This document shows, one piece after another, positions 45,297 through 54,640 of a stretch of 64,000 nucleotides of DNA. The notes under the pieces are model-generated. The model saw nothing but the letters and a program-made list of their open reading frames with translations, searched no databases and was not told where the DNA came from. The translations under genes and the position numbers were made by a program. The stretch's first letter is position 1, and each line of letters begins with the position of its first letter. Source of the stretch: JBQTGK01 sp052400665 (GTDB lineage: Bacteria > Bacteroidota > Bacteroidia > Bacteroidales > Marinifilaceae); NCBI GenBank assembly GCA_052400665.1, contig JBQTGK010000013.1; one strand, written 5' to 3'.

Positions 45297-47114
45297 ATGT
45301 CATTGATAAAAAAACTAGCTTTCACAGCTACTGCAGTAGCACTTTGCATAGGAAGCATCACTGCAAAAGCACAAAGCAATAAAAAACCAAATGTTATCAT
45401 TATCCTTACCGATGATCAAGGCTATGGAGATGTTGCAGCTCATGGCAACAAAGTGATTAAAACCCCAAACATGGATAAAATGCACGACAATGGAATTCGC
45501 CTTTCGAATTACCACTGTGGTACAACCTGCGCGCCGAGTCGTTCAGGATTAATGACTGGTGCTGATGGAAACCGTGCTGGTGTTTGGCATACCATTGGAG
45601 GATGTAATATTCTTAGAGAAAAATTTGTACTGATGCCAGAAGTATTCAAAGAAAATGGATACTCTACAGCCATGTATGGAAAATGGCACTTAGGTGATTC
45701 TTATCCGTACCTACCTGAAGACAGAGGGTTTGACGAAACAGTTTCCCATGGTGGTGGTGGAGTTGGTCAAACACCAGATTATTGGGAAAATGACTATTTC
45801 GATGATACTTATTTCCGCAATGGAACACCAGAAAAATTTAAAGGATATTGCACCGATATTTTCTTTGCGGAAGCAATGGATTTTATCGAACGTAAAAAAG
45901 ATGAACCATTCTTTGTATACCTTTCTACAAATGCCCCACACGGCCCTTACAATGTAGAAAAAAAGTACTACGATATCTATAAAGATGAAACTTCAATCAC
46001 CGATAGACAAAAGGCTTTTTATGGTATGATTACCAATATTGATGACAATATGGGAATCCTTGATAAAAAACTAGAAGAGCTTGGTTTGAAAGACAATACC
46101 ATTCTAATCTTCACAACTGATAATGGAACTGCGGCTGGCCATTCAGGAAAACTAGGTAACGAAAAAGGTTTCAACGCTGGAATGAGAGGTCATAAAGGAT
46201 CACAATACGAAGGTGGTCACCGAACTCCTTTCTTTATTCGTTGGAAAGATGGTAAGCTAACTGGAGGTCGAGAAATTGACCAACTATGCATGAATTTCGA
46301 TATTCTGCCAACTCTTATGGATCTATGTAATTTAGGAAAAGTGGATGGTCCTGCTCATGATGGAATTGACTTAGCTCCTGTACTAACAAAACAAGTGAAC
46401 AAATTACCTCATCGTTACTGTGTGGTAGATAACAACCGCATTCAACAACCCGAAAAATGGAGAATGTGCTCTGTAATGGATGACGAGTGGCGTTTAATCG
46501 ATGGCAAGGAATTGTACAACATCAAAAATGATCCTGGACAAGCTAAAGATATTGCTTCTCAACATCCTGATAAAGTTGAAGAAATGAGAGATGCTTACGA
46601 AAAATGGTGGAAATACACTTCTCGTGATTTTGGGCACTACGAAGCTTATAAAATTGGATCTACTCAAAATGATGAATCTACAATTACTGTTCACGATTTA
46701 CACACCTTCACTGCAAATGCTTGGAATCAATCGTATGTTCGCGATCCTTTTTATGGAAAAAAACCAGCTTTAGCCAAAGGGTATTGGATGATTGATGTGC
46801 AAGAAGAGGGAGAATATGAAATTTCAATTTCAAGATGGCCTCGCGAATCTGGTCTTGCTTTAGGAGATACAACTCCTCAACACGGTACTCAAACGAAATG
46901 GAATAATGTTAATCCTGCAGGGATTTTTATCGATCTAAAAAAAGCAACACTAAATATCGAAGCAATTCACCAAGAAAAACCTGTTGATCTGTCTAAAAAA
47001 GAAGTCAATTTCAAAGCATACCTTTCAGAAGGTCGCCAACACCTAGAAGCTTCATTTACAACTAGTAAGGATGTTGAATTCTCAGCATTCTATGTTTATA
47101 TTAAAAAGTTGTAG
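45297..47114 (+). CDS. S1-family sulfatase with C-terminal beta extension (PUL)
   Basis: A 605-residue secreted arylsulfatase-type enzyme with a signal peptide ending near TAKAQ. Formylglycine is expected at C78 in TTCAPSRSGLMTG, a canonical CxPxR. Metal ligands are TDDQGYGD (residues 38-45) and TTDNG. After the normal catalytic domain (ending about residue 440) an extension of about 160 residues looks like a beta-sandwich (EEGEYEISISRWPRESG), which may bind sugar or help shape the substrate site. It is the second gene of the operon. Confidence 0.92.
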   Translation: MSLIKKLAFTATAVALCIGSITAKAQSNKKPNVIIILTDDQGYGDVAAHGNKVIKTPNMDKMHDNGIRLSNYHCGTTCAPSRSGLMTGADGNRAGVWHTIGGCNILREKFVLMPEVFKENGYSTAMYGKWHLGDSYPYLPEDRGFDETVSHGGGGVGQTPDYWENDYFDDTYFRNGTPEKFKGYCTDIFFAEAMDFIERKKDEPFFVYLSTNAPHGPYNVEKKYYDIYKDETSITDRQKAFYGMITNIDDNMGILDKKLEELGLKDNTILIFTTDNGTAAGHSGKLGNEKGFNAGMRGHKGSQYEGGHRTPFFIRWKDGKLTGGREIDQLCMNFDILPTLMDLCNLGKVDGPAHDGIDLAPVLTKQVNKLPHRYCVVDNNRIQQPEKWRMCSVMDDEWRLIDGKELYNIKNDPGQAKDIASQHPDKVEEMRDAYEKWWKYTSRDFGHYEAYKIGSTQNDESTITVHDLHTFTANAWNQSYVRDPFYGKKPALAKGYWMIDVQEEGEYEISISRWPRESGLALGDTTPQHGTQTKWNNVNPAGIFIDLKKATLNIEAIHQEKPVDLSKKEVNFKAYLSEGRQHLEASFTTSKDVEFSAFYVYIKKL

Positions 47115-47148
47115 CACATTACAAAGCACTCTAAAAAATCAATTAAAT

Positions 47149-48528
47149 ATGAAAAATTCTTTAATAGGCTTGAGCTTATCAATTATGATCTTTTGCTCTT
47201 GTACCTCAAAAGAAAAAGCAGTGAAAAATAAGATTCCGGGGTACAATCCCCATGCGGTATCTGTAAATTCTATTGCTCCCGATCGAGGCCTTGCCGATCC
47301 ACATGTTATAATTATTGGCGATACAATATATGCAATGTGTGGGCACGATCGAGATTGGAATATTGTTGATTTTTGTCATATGAATCGCTGGGAACTTTGG
47401 GCTTCCTCTAACCTAACAGAATGGAAGCACAAATTAAATATTCTGCCAACCGATACTTACATTGGCGATCAAGACAATTGCTGGGCAGGAGATCTTGCGA
47501 CCAAAGACGGTAACTATTACTGGTACTTTTCGAACCGTAATTTCAATACAGGAGTAATGATAGCTCCAACAATAAACGGGCCTTGGAAAGATGCTTTAGG
47601 AAAACCTCTTTTGCCAAAAGGCCTTACACCTAGCAATTCTTATGACCCTGAGGTTTTTGAAGAAAACGGAGTGCACTATATTATTTTTGGCGCAGGACAA
47701 TATTACATTGCAAGATTGGGCAATGATATGATTTCTCTGGCAGATGAACCACAAAAACTTTTGGTACAGAATGACGATGGCACAAGAAAACCAACCGGAG
47801 ATAAACCAGCAATTTTTAAACGTGGCGATTGGTATTATCTATTTTGGGGCTATAAGTATTCTATGTCAAAAAATTTAAAAGGTCCTTACACCTTTAAAGG
47901 CGACTATATAGATGGCGGTCATGGAAGTGCGTTTGAATGGAAAGGCCAATGGTACAGCATTCAGGAAAATCACGAGACCAATGCCTTTTACCGTGGCGTA
48001 CAAATTAGACCATTGTATTTTAACAAAGACAGTACAGTTTACATTCCAGAAAATAACTTTGAATACCCACTCCCTGGGCGCATCTACAATTTTGAATATA
48101 CTACTCAAGGCTGGAGAAGTGAAAAGGGAACCAATCTAAATAGAGATGAAAAATCAGCTTGTATTTACGGTACATCAGAATGCAAAGATGCCATTGTTGC
48201 ATCAACTCCATTTATTCACACTCCGATTTATTTATGCAAACAAGTAAAAATTGTTATTAAAAATGTATCGGGTAGCAATTCTATAAAATTGGCATTAAAC
48301 GGATACAATGACCCAACACGTTTTACTCGCGTTGCACCAAAAAAGGTAGATTGGGACAAAGAAGAATGGGTTATTGCCGATGTTAAAACAAATAACGAAT
48401 GGCAGGAAATAATCATCCCTTTATCACAATTTAAAACACGCAAAAAACACCTTCACCAATTGGCTATTCAACCTGTCCCCAACAAAACGAATGCAGAATG
48501 GATAATTAAAAGCGTGATTGTAGAATAA
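47149..48528 (+). CDS. GH43-like five-bladed propeller hydrolase, lipoprotein
   Basis: A 459-residue protein with a lipoprotein signal (lipobox in FCSC). Residues 45-320 or so fit a five-bladed beta-propeller of GH43/GH117 type: D50 in GLADPHVII (probable base), WELWASSNLTEW, then D166 in SYDPEVFEENG. A glutamate in HGSAFEWKGQW may be the acid. The last 130 residues form a beta-sandwich like those that follow GH43 domains. The frame opens at 47071, but the ATG at 47149 gives a clean signal peptide and a 34-bp gap after the sulfatase. Family assignment is moderately sure; the sugar specificity is unknown. Confidence 0.8.
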   Translation: MKNSLIGLSLSIMIFCSCTSKEKAVKNKIPGYNPHAVSVNSIAPDRGLADPHVIIIGDTIYAMCGHDRDWNIVDFCHMNRWELWASSNLTEWKHKLNILPTDTYIGDQDNCWAGDLATKDGNYYWYFSNRNFNTGVMIAPTINGPWKDALGKPLLPKGLTPSNSYDPEVFEENGVHYIIFGAGQYYIARLGNDMISLADEPQKLLVQNDDGTRKPTGDKPAIFKRGDWYYLFWGYKYSMSKNLKGPYTFKGDYIDGGHGSAFEWKGQWYSIQENHETNAFYRGVQIRPLYFNKDSTVYIPENNFEYPLPGRIYNFEYTTQGWRSEKGTNLNRDEKSACIYGTSECKDAIVASTPFIHTPIYLCKQVKIVIKNVSGSNSIKLALNGYNDPTRFTRVAPKKVDWDKEEWVIADVKTNNEWQEIIIPLSQFKTRKKHLHQLAIQPVPNKTNAEWIIKSVIVE

Positions 48529-48579
48529 AAACTCAAAATAATCAACACCAAATCATTACTGATACTAAAGAAATAAGTT

Positions 48580-50112
48580 ATGCTTAAAAAGATATTTTTC
48601 GTCTCCCTACTTTCCATTTTTGCTTGGAGTAGTAGTTTTGCAGACAAGCGCCCTAATGTTATTGTTATTTTAGCCGATGACCTTGGTGTTGGTGACATTT
48701 CCAACTATCGTCGCATGCACACCAACCAAGTGATTTTAGAAACGCCAAATATTGATAAATTGGCAAATACAGGCATGAAATTTCTGAATGCTCATGCGCC
48801 TGCAGCCTTATGTGCAACCTCTCGTTATGCGATCATGACTGGAAATAGTTGCTACAGAAGTAAACTTCCTTGGGGTGTTTGGGGTGGTTATTCAAAATCT
48901 GTAATCAGAGCAGACCAATTGACTTTAGGACGCTTAATGAAGCAAGTTAATTACCATACTGCTTTCTTTGGCAAATGGCATATAGGAACTACTTTCAACA
49001 GAAAAGATAATCAGAATAAGGAATATATTCCCAATAAGAAAAAGAAGATTGAAGATGAAGTAGACATCAGTAGAATTGTTGCTAGTGGTCCCAATCAAAA
49101 CGGATTCGATTACAGCTTTAATTTACCATCTGGAATTCAAAACGTTCCTTATGCGGCTTACGAAAACGACAAATGGTATCCATTAACAAAGGAATCTACT
49201 ATTGCAGTAATTGATAATGAATACATGGCTTCTTTAGATCTTAAATTGGATAAAAAAGAAGGATTAGGAGACTCAAACTGGGAACCCAGAAAAATTGGTC
49301 CGTTATTGGCAAACAAAGCCGTGAACTACATTAAGCAAAATGCCAATAAAAAAGAACCTTTCTTTATGTACTATTGTTCTCAAGCTGTTCATTCTCCACA
49401 TTCTGCTCCCAAAGAGTTAAATGGAATAAAAATAGCGGGCACAACTCCATCCAGACATATGGATATGATTAAAGAGCTAGATGTTCAAGTAGGAATGATT
49501 GTTGAGACCTTAAAAGAACAAGGTATTTATGAAAATACGGTTTTAATTTTCACTTCTGATAATGGTGGCTTACACACAGATGGAGACACTTGGAATTCTC
49601 ATCATGAGCCAAGTGATATTTACCGAGGATGCAAAAATGATCCATACGAAGGAGGTCATCGTGTACCTTTCATTGTTTCATGGCCTGAAGAAATTAAGCC
49701 AAACCAAAGTTCAGAACAACCCATTTTAGGTCTTGATATTATGGCAACCTTGGCTGCTATTACAAATCAAAAAATCAGCGAAGAAGTTGCACAAGATTCG
49801 TACAACCTATTGCCTGTTCTAAAAAATAAAAAAGGCGCTAAAACTCATCCATACCTGATGGTACAAGGTGGTTCTCATAAAGAAGTTATTATCATCGACG
49901 AAGGTTGGAAATTGATCATACAATTTGATCGAAAAGATAAAACGGACAAAACAAGAACCGCAGTTGCTCTGTTTGATCTTAAGAACAATATTAGAGAAGA
50001 TGAAAGATACAATTTGGTAAACGATAAAAAATACCAAAATAAAGTAGAATACCTGTTCAAGAAATACAACGATACAAGAGACAATAAACCTTTCACAGGA
50101 AACCATTTGTAA
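48580..50112 (+). CDS. S1-family sulfatase with CATSR motif (PUL)
   Basis: A 510-residue secreted sulfatase (signal peptide 1-21, ending SFAD). C78 in ALCATSRYAIMTGNS is the formylglycine candidate; threonine replaces the usual proline. Metal ligands are ADDLGVGD (residues 32-39) and TSDNGG. The segment YEGGHRVPFIVSWP is typical of aryl- and galactose-sulfatase-like branches. It is the last gene of the first plus-strand operon, followed by an intrinsic terminator. Confidence 0.92.
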   Translation: MLKKIFFVSLLSIFAWSSSFADKRPNVIVILADDLGVGDISNYRRMHTNQVILETPNIDKLANTGMKFLNAHAPAALCATSRYAIMTGNSCYRSKLPWGVWGGYSKSVIRADQLTLGRLMKQVNYHTAFFGKWHIGTTFNRKDNQNKEYIPNKKKKIEDEVDISRIVASGPNQNGFDYSFNLPSGIQNVPYAAYENDKWYPLTKESTIAVIDNEYMASLDLKLDKKEGLGDSNWEPRKIGPLLANKAVNYIKQNANKKEPFFMYYCSQAVHSPHSAPKELNGIKIAGTTPSRHMDMIKELDVQVGMIVETLKEQGIYENTVLIFTSDNGGLHTDGDTWNSHHEPSDIYRGCKNDPYEGGHRVPFIVSWPEEIKPNQSSEQPILGLDIMATLAAITNQKISEEVAQDSYNLLPVLKNKKGAKTHPYLMVQGGSHKEVIIIDEGWKLIIQFDRKDKTDKTRTAVALFDLKNNIREDERYNLVNDKKYQNKVEYLFKKYNDTRDNKPFTGNHL

Positions 50113-50159
50113 CTTATACATAACAAATCAATTTCAGAAGAAAAAATACATTTTACAGA

Positions 50160-50195
50160 AGACAGTTAATCAATTGGATTAGCTGTCTTTTTTTT
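50160..50195 (+). terminator. Intrinsic terminator closing the first plus-strand PUL operon
   Basis: A 12-bp stem (AGACAGTTAATC at 50160-50171 with GATTAGCTGTCT at 50177-50188, one G-U pair), a 5-nt loop and eight T. Confidence 0.88.
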
Positions 50196-50514
50196 AGTGA
50201 AAAAATCGCCCAAAATTCTAACGAATAAATTACACAAACACATGCCTATAAAATTATATTCTCATCTTTTTCAACGTAAAAATACTCATAAATAGACGCA
50301 ATTTGTTATACCATAACAAAAGCCCAGACAAACACCATAACTACTTATCTTTCAGTATCCAACACAAACATCATCTTTTCCCCTTTCAATATACAACCTA
50401 CTAACAAATGATTTTACCTCCCCCTAAATAAAAAACACCCCTTATTAGCAGAAATTATTCTCCGTTATTACTCCCTATTTTCTAGATCTTTGACAAAAGC
50501 AAAAACAATAGTCT
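50196..50514 (+). other. Promoter region of the GH2 operon, no gene
   Basis: After the terminator this stretch holds no convincing ORF. From 50411 to 50480 there is a cluster of C-rich motifs on the plus strand (TTTTACCTCCCC, CCCCTTATTA, CCGTTATTA, CTCCCTATTTT). AAACAATAG lies at 50503-50511, just before the ATG, and is the same 9-mer as the half-site at 59884-59892. These may be operators; a standard TAnnTTTG box is not perfect here (GATCTTTG, 50484-50491). Confidence 0.45.
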
Positions 50515-52986
50515 ATGAATATAACAAAACGCATATTTGGTATTCTTTTTTTCTTTGTTCTTATTACAAGCGGATATCAATCTACTCAAGCACAGAACTT
50601 GAATTTCAACGAATCATGGCGCTTCTTTAACGAAGAAGCCGAAGGTGCTGAAATGCCAAGTTTTAATGACTCCAGTTGGAGAAGTTTAGATCTACCTCAC
50701 GACTGGGCAATTGAAGGCCCATTCAACGAAAAATACAATGCTCGTTGTGGTGGTCTTCCTTTCCACGGAACTGGATGGTATCGTAAACAATTCAAAACAC
50801 CAAAAACAGCAAAAGGAAAAGTTGTTCGCATCGAATTTGAAGGTGCAATGTACGATGCTCATGTATGGGTAAATGGAAAGTTTGTTGGAAATAGACCCTA
50901 TGGCTACATCGGTTTTGAATTTGACATCAGTAAAGAATTAAAATACGATGGTACCGATAATGTAATTGCTGTTCGTTTAAGACCACAAGATTTATCTTCA
51001 AGATGGTATCCTGGTGCAGGTCTATATCGCTCGGTATGGCTAAAAATTGACGAACCTGTTCATGTTGCACAATGGGGAACTTACATTACAACTCCTACAG
51101 TAACTGAAAAAATTGCAGTTGTTCAAAATGAAACTACTGTTGTAAATAAAAGCGATAAAAGAGCACATATTACCGTAAATCACGAATATTTTTCGCCTGA
51201 TGGAAAATCGGTAGCCTCTGTAAACGAAAAAATTGAAGTACCTGCCAATTCCTCAGCAATTTCAGCCTTATTTTGCAAAATAGATAAGCCACAACGCTGG
51301 GATATTGAAAATCCAAATCTGTATAAAGCGGTTACCACAATTGTACAAAATGGAAAAGTGGTAGACACCTATAATTCTCGTATTGGTTTGCGATCAATTG
51401 CTTTCACAAAGGATGGCTTTTTCTTGAACAACAAGAAAATTCGTTTCAATGGCGTTTGTTTACATCATGACAATGGAGCATTAGGTTCTGCTATCTATCG
51501 CAGAGCTGATCAACGAAAGTTGCAAATCATGAAAGACATGGGTGTGAATGCAATTCGTACAAGTCACAATCCCCCATCGCGCGTATTTCTTGAATTGTGT
51601 GATGAGCTTGGATTAGTCGTATTGGATGAAGCTTTCGATGTTTGGAAAAAAGCAAAAGTTCCAAATGGCTATAACGTATTCTTTGAAAAATGGGCAGAAC
51701 GCGATATCAAGGATATGGTTCGAAGAGATCGGAATCATCCATCTGTTATCATGTGGAGTACAGGAAACGAGATTTTGGAGCAAGGAGATAAGAAGAATGG
51801 TTGGAGAGTAGCAAAAATGCTAAACGACTACGTTAAAGAAGTAGACCCAACTCGTCCAACAACAGTTGGAATGAACAACTACTCTAATCCTTACAAATTC
51901 AATTTTGCACAACAAACTGATATTGCAGGAGTCAACTACAAACCTACTAAATACAGTGAAATTCGAGAGACTTATCCTGAATTGCCTATTTACGGTTCAG
52001 AAACTTCCAGCTGTACAAGTAGCCGTGGTGTTTACCATTTGCCAATTGAGAAATACAAAACTCATGAATCTACTCATGTTACCAGTTACGATTTAATTGG
52101 ACCTCCATGGGCATATCCTCCAGATGTTGAATTCCATTACCAAGAACAAAATCCTTACAGTATGGGAGAATTTATTTGGACTGGCTTCGATTACTTAGGA
52201 GAACCAACTCCTTACGGTGGAAAAGATAATTCGACCAATGGCTATTGGAATGGAGATTGGCCATCGCATAGTTCTTATTTTGGAGCTGTTGACTTGTGTG
52301 GCTTCCCTAAAGATCGCTTTTTTCTATACCAAAGTCACTGGACTACTAAACCAATGATTCACCTGCTTCCTCACTGGAATTGGAAAGGAATGGAGGGCGA
52401 TATGATTCCTGTTTACTGCTATACCAACTGCGACGAAGCTGAGCTTTTCGTGAATGGAAAATCGATGGGGAGAAAAGTAAAAGGAAAAGACTTAACTGAG
52501 CTGATCGTAAAATTCATTCGTTACGAAGGAGATTCATTTCAATCTAAATATCGTTTATCGTGGAATGTTCCTTACAAAGCAGGAACGATTAAGGTAATTG
52601 GCTATAAGGATGGTAAAGAAATTCTAAGTGAACAAATTTCAACCGCTGGTAAGCCAGCAAAAGTAAACCTTTCAGTTGATCGCAGTGCAATTGACGCCGA
52701 TGGTAGAGATTTGGCTTATGTTACGGTTCGTATCGAAGATAAAAACGGAAACCTATGTCCAATGGCCGATAATTTAGTGAACTTCTCAGTAAAAGGTGCA
52801 GGCGAATTAATTGCTGTGGATAATGGAAACCAAATTAGTCTGGAATCTTTTCAAGCAAAGCATAGAAAAGCTTTCAGTGGCATGTGCTTGGCAATTGTTA
52901 AAGCCTCAAAAACAACTGGTAAAATCACTTTAACAGCAAAATCAAAAAAGCTAAAAAGTGCTCAAATTGTTATTGAAACAAAATAA
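50515..52986 (+). CDS. GH2-family beta-glycosidase (beta-galactosidase type)
   Basis: An 823-residue secreted enzyme (signal peptide ending STQAQ). The order is N-terminal jelly roll (about 30-190; DLPHDWAIEGPF is a GH2 hallmark), Ig-like domain (about 195-295), a TIM barrel with acid/base E419 (STGNEILEQ) and probable nucleophile E496 (IYGSETSSC), then two beta domains including a DUF4982-like segment. The family includes beta-galactosidases, beta-glucuronidases and related exo-enzymes. It heads the second plus-strand operon and would remove beta-linked units, perhaps after sulfatases act. Confidence 0.93.
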   Translation: MNITKRIFGILFFFVLITSGYQSTQAQNLNFNESWRFFNEEAEGAEMPSFNDSSWRSLDLPHDWAIEGPFNEKYNARCGGLPFHGTGWYRKQFKTPKTAKGKVVRIEFEGAMYDAHVWVNGKFVGNRPYGYIGFEFDISKELKYDGTDNVIAVRLRPQDLSSRWYPGAGLYRSVWLKIDEPVHVAQWGTYITTPTVTEKIAVVQNETTVVNKSDKRAHITVNHEYFSPDGKSVASVNEKIEVPANSSAISALFCKIDKPQRWDIENPNLYKAVTTIVQNGKVVDTYNSRIGLRSIAFTKDGFFLNNKKIRFNGVCLHHDNGALGSAIYRRADQRKLQIMKDMGVNAIRTSHNPPSRVFLELCDELGLVVLDEAFDVWKKAKVPNGYNVFFEKWAERDIKDMVRRDRNHPSVIMWSTGNEILEQGDKKNGWRVAKMLNDYVKEVDPTRPTTVGMNNYSNPYKFNFAQQTDIAGVNYKPTKYSEIRETYPELPIYGSETSSCTSSRGVYHLPIEKYKTHESTHVTSYDLIGPPWAYPPDVEFHYQEQNPYSMGEFIWTGFDYLGEPTPYGGKDNSTNGYWNGDWPSHSSYFGAVDLCGFPKDRFFLYQSHWTTKPMIHLLPHWNWKGMEGDMIPVYCYTNCDEAELFVNGKSMGRKVKGKDLTELIVKFIRYEGDSFQSKYRLSWNVPYKAGTIKVIGYKDGKEILSEQISTAGKPAKVNLSVDRSAIDADGRDLAYVTVRIEDKNGNLCPMADNLVNFSVKGAGELIAVDNGNQISLESFQAKHRKAFSGMCLAIVKASKTTGKITLTAKSKKLKSAQIVIETK

Positions 52987-53034
52987 TTAAATGTTGATAC
53001 AACATCTGATAAATAGATCAAAAAAAAAATTACC

Positions 53035-54627
53035 ATGCTTACCAAAAAATATCTCATAACCATCTGTTTTATAGCACTGTGTAGCATTTCCTTTGCTAAA
53101 AAGAAGCAACCAAACATCTTGTTTATCATGTCTGATGATCATACTGCTCAGGCAATTGGTGCTTATGGTGGTTTACTAAGTAGCTTAAATCCAACACCAA
53201 ATATCGACAAATTAGCATCAGAAGGAATCCGATTTGAGAACGCGTTTTGCACCAATTCAATTTGTACTCCTAGTAGAGCTTGTATCATATCAGGTCAATA
53301 TTCTCAAACTAATGGTGTTTTAGATCTAGATAATCCTCTAGATACCGACAAACAATACTTACCTAAAGAATTAAAAAAACTTGGCTATTCAACTGCCATG
53401 ATTGGCAAATGGCACCTACATACCGAACCTGTTAACTTCGATTATTACAAAGTTCTTCCGGGTCAGGGAAAATATTTCAATACGAAATTCCTCGAAAAAG
53501 GAAAAGGAGATTGGCCAAATAATATCGTAACATCAAAAGGTCATTCGTCGGATGTAATAACTGATGTAACAATTAATTATCTAAAAAATAGAGACGAGTC
53601 AAAACCCTTCTTTTTAATGCATCATTACAAGGCTCCTCATGATATGTTTGAGAATGCGCCTCGTTACGATAACTATTTAAAAGATGTTGAAATACCAGAA
53701 CCTGCAAGTTTGTATAACCAACCATTTTGGGGATCGGAAGCAACAAAAGGAAAAAATGATAGTCTGATCCATTACATAGGAACTTCAATTTCTCCAAGAC
53801 ATCAACAAAATCACAAAAAACCAACCAATTATACCAATCGTTGGTATGGAGATTCAATTGATCCAAAATTAGGAACTCACTTGGCTTATCAGAAATACCT
53901 AAAAGATTATTTACGATGTGTAAAAGGTGTGGATGATAATTTAGGACGGTTATTCGATTACCTAAAAAAAGAAGGACTGTGGGAAAACACCATCATCATT
54001 TATACTGGCGACCAAGGAATGATGCTCGGAGAACATGATTTAATCGATAAACGATGGATGTACGAAGAAGCAATGCGCATGCCTTTCATTGTACATTATC
54101 CAAAGATGATTGAAAAAGAACAGGTTTCTGATCTATTGATCAACAACACCGACTACGCTCCTACTATGATTGAACTTGCTGGTGGTAAAACTCCAGAATA
54201 CATGCAAGGACATAGTTTCATCAACACTTTAAAAGGAAAAGCAGAAGAAAACTGGCGCGAAGCAACTTACTATCGCTATTGGATGCATATCATTCATCAT
54301 TACGTTCCTGCTCATTTCGGCATCAGAACCAAAGAATACAAATTGATGTTCTTTTACGGAGCTCATTACATGCCAAAAGAAGATTTCAAAGGTCACTATT
54401 GGGCAACACAATACAATGGAATCGATCGAGAAACACCACATACTTTTGAGTTTTACGATCTAAAAAACGATCCTCAAGAATTGCACAACAGATACAACGA
54501 TCCACAATACAATGAGATAATTGAAAAATTAAAAAAACAATTGATTGAAAAACGTGAGGCACTGAATGAAACAGATAAAAATTATCCTAAACTTGAAAAA
54601 ATAATTCAAGAGAACTGGAACAACTAA
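53035..54627 (+). CDS. S1-family sulfatase (PUL)
   Basis: A 530-residue secreted sulfatase (signal peptide ending SFAK). The formylglycine candidate is C77 in SICTPSRACIISGQYS, a canonical motif. Metal ligands are SDDH (residues 33-36) and TGDQGMMLGEHD. The C-terminal part (FYDLKNDPQELHNRYNDPQY) is typical of arylsulfatase-A-like enzymes. It lies 48 bp downstream of the GH2 gene and 13 bp before the next gene. Confidence 0.92.
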   Translation: MLTKKYLITICFIALCSISFAKKKQPNILFIMSDDHTAQAIGAYGGLLSSLNPTPNIDKLASEGIRFENAFCTNSICTPSRACIISGQYSQTNGVLDLDNPLDTDKQYLPKELKKLGYSTAMIGKWHLHTEPVNFDYYKVLPGQGKYFNTKFLEKGKGDWPNNIVTSKGHSSDVITDVTINYLKNRDESKPFFLMHHYKAPHDMFENAPRYDNYLKDVEIPEPASLYNQPFWGSEATKGKNDSLIHYIGTSISPRHQQNHKKPTNYTNRWYGDSIDPKLGTHLAYQKYLKDYLRCVKGVDDNLGRLFDYLKKEGLWENTIIIYTGDQGMMLGEHDLIDKRWMYEEAMRMPFIVHYPKMIEKEQVSDLLINNTDYAPTMIELAGGKTPEYMQGHSFINTLKGKAEENWREATYYRYWMHIIHHYVPAHFGIRTKEYKLMFFYGAHYMPKEDFKGHYWATQYNGIDRETPHTFEFYDLKNDPQELHNRYNDPQYNEIIEKLKKQLIEKREALNETDKNYPKLEKIIQENWNN

Positions 54628-54640
54628 TACTAATTAACTC

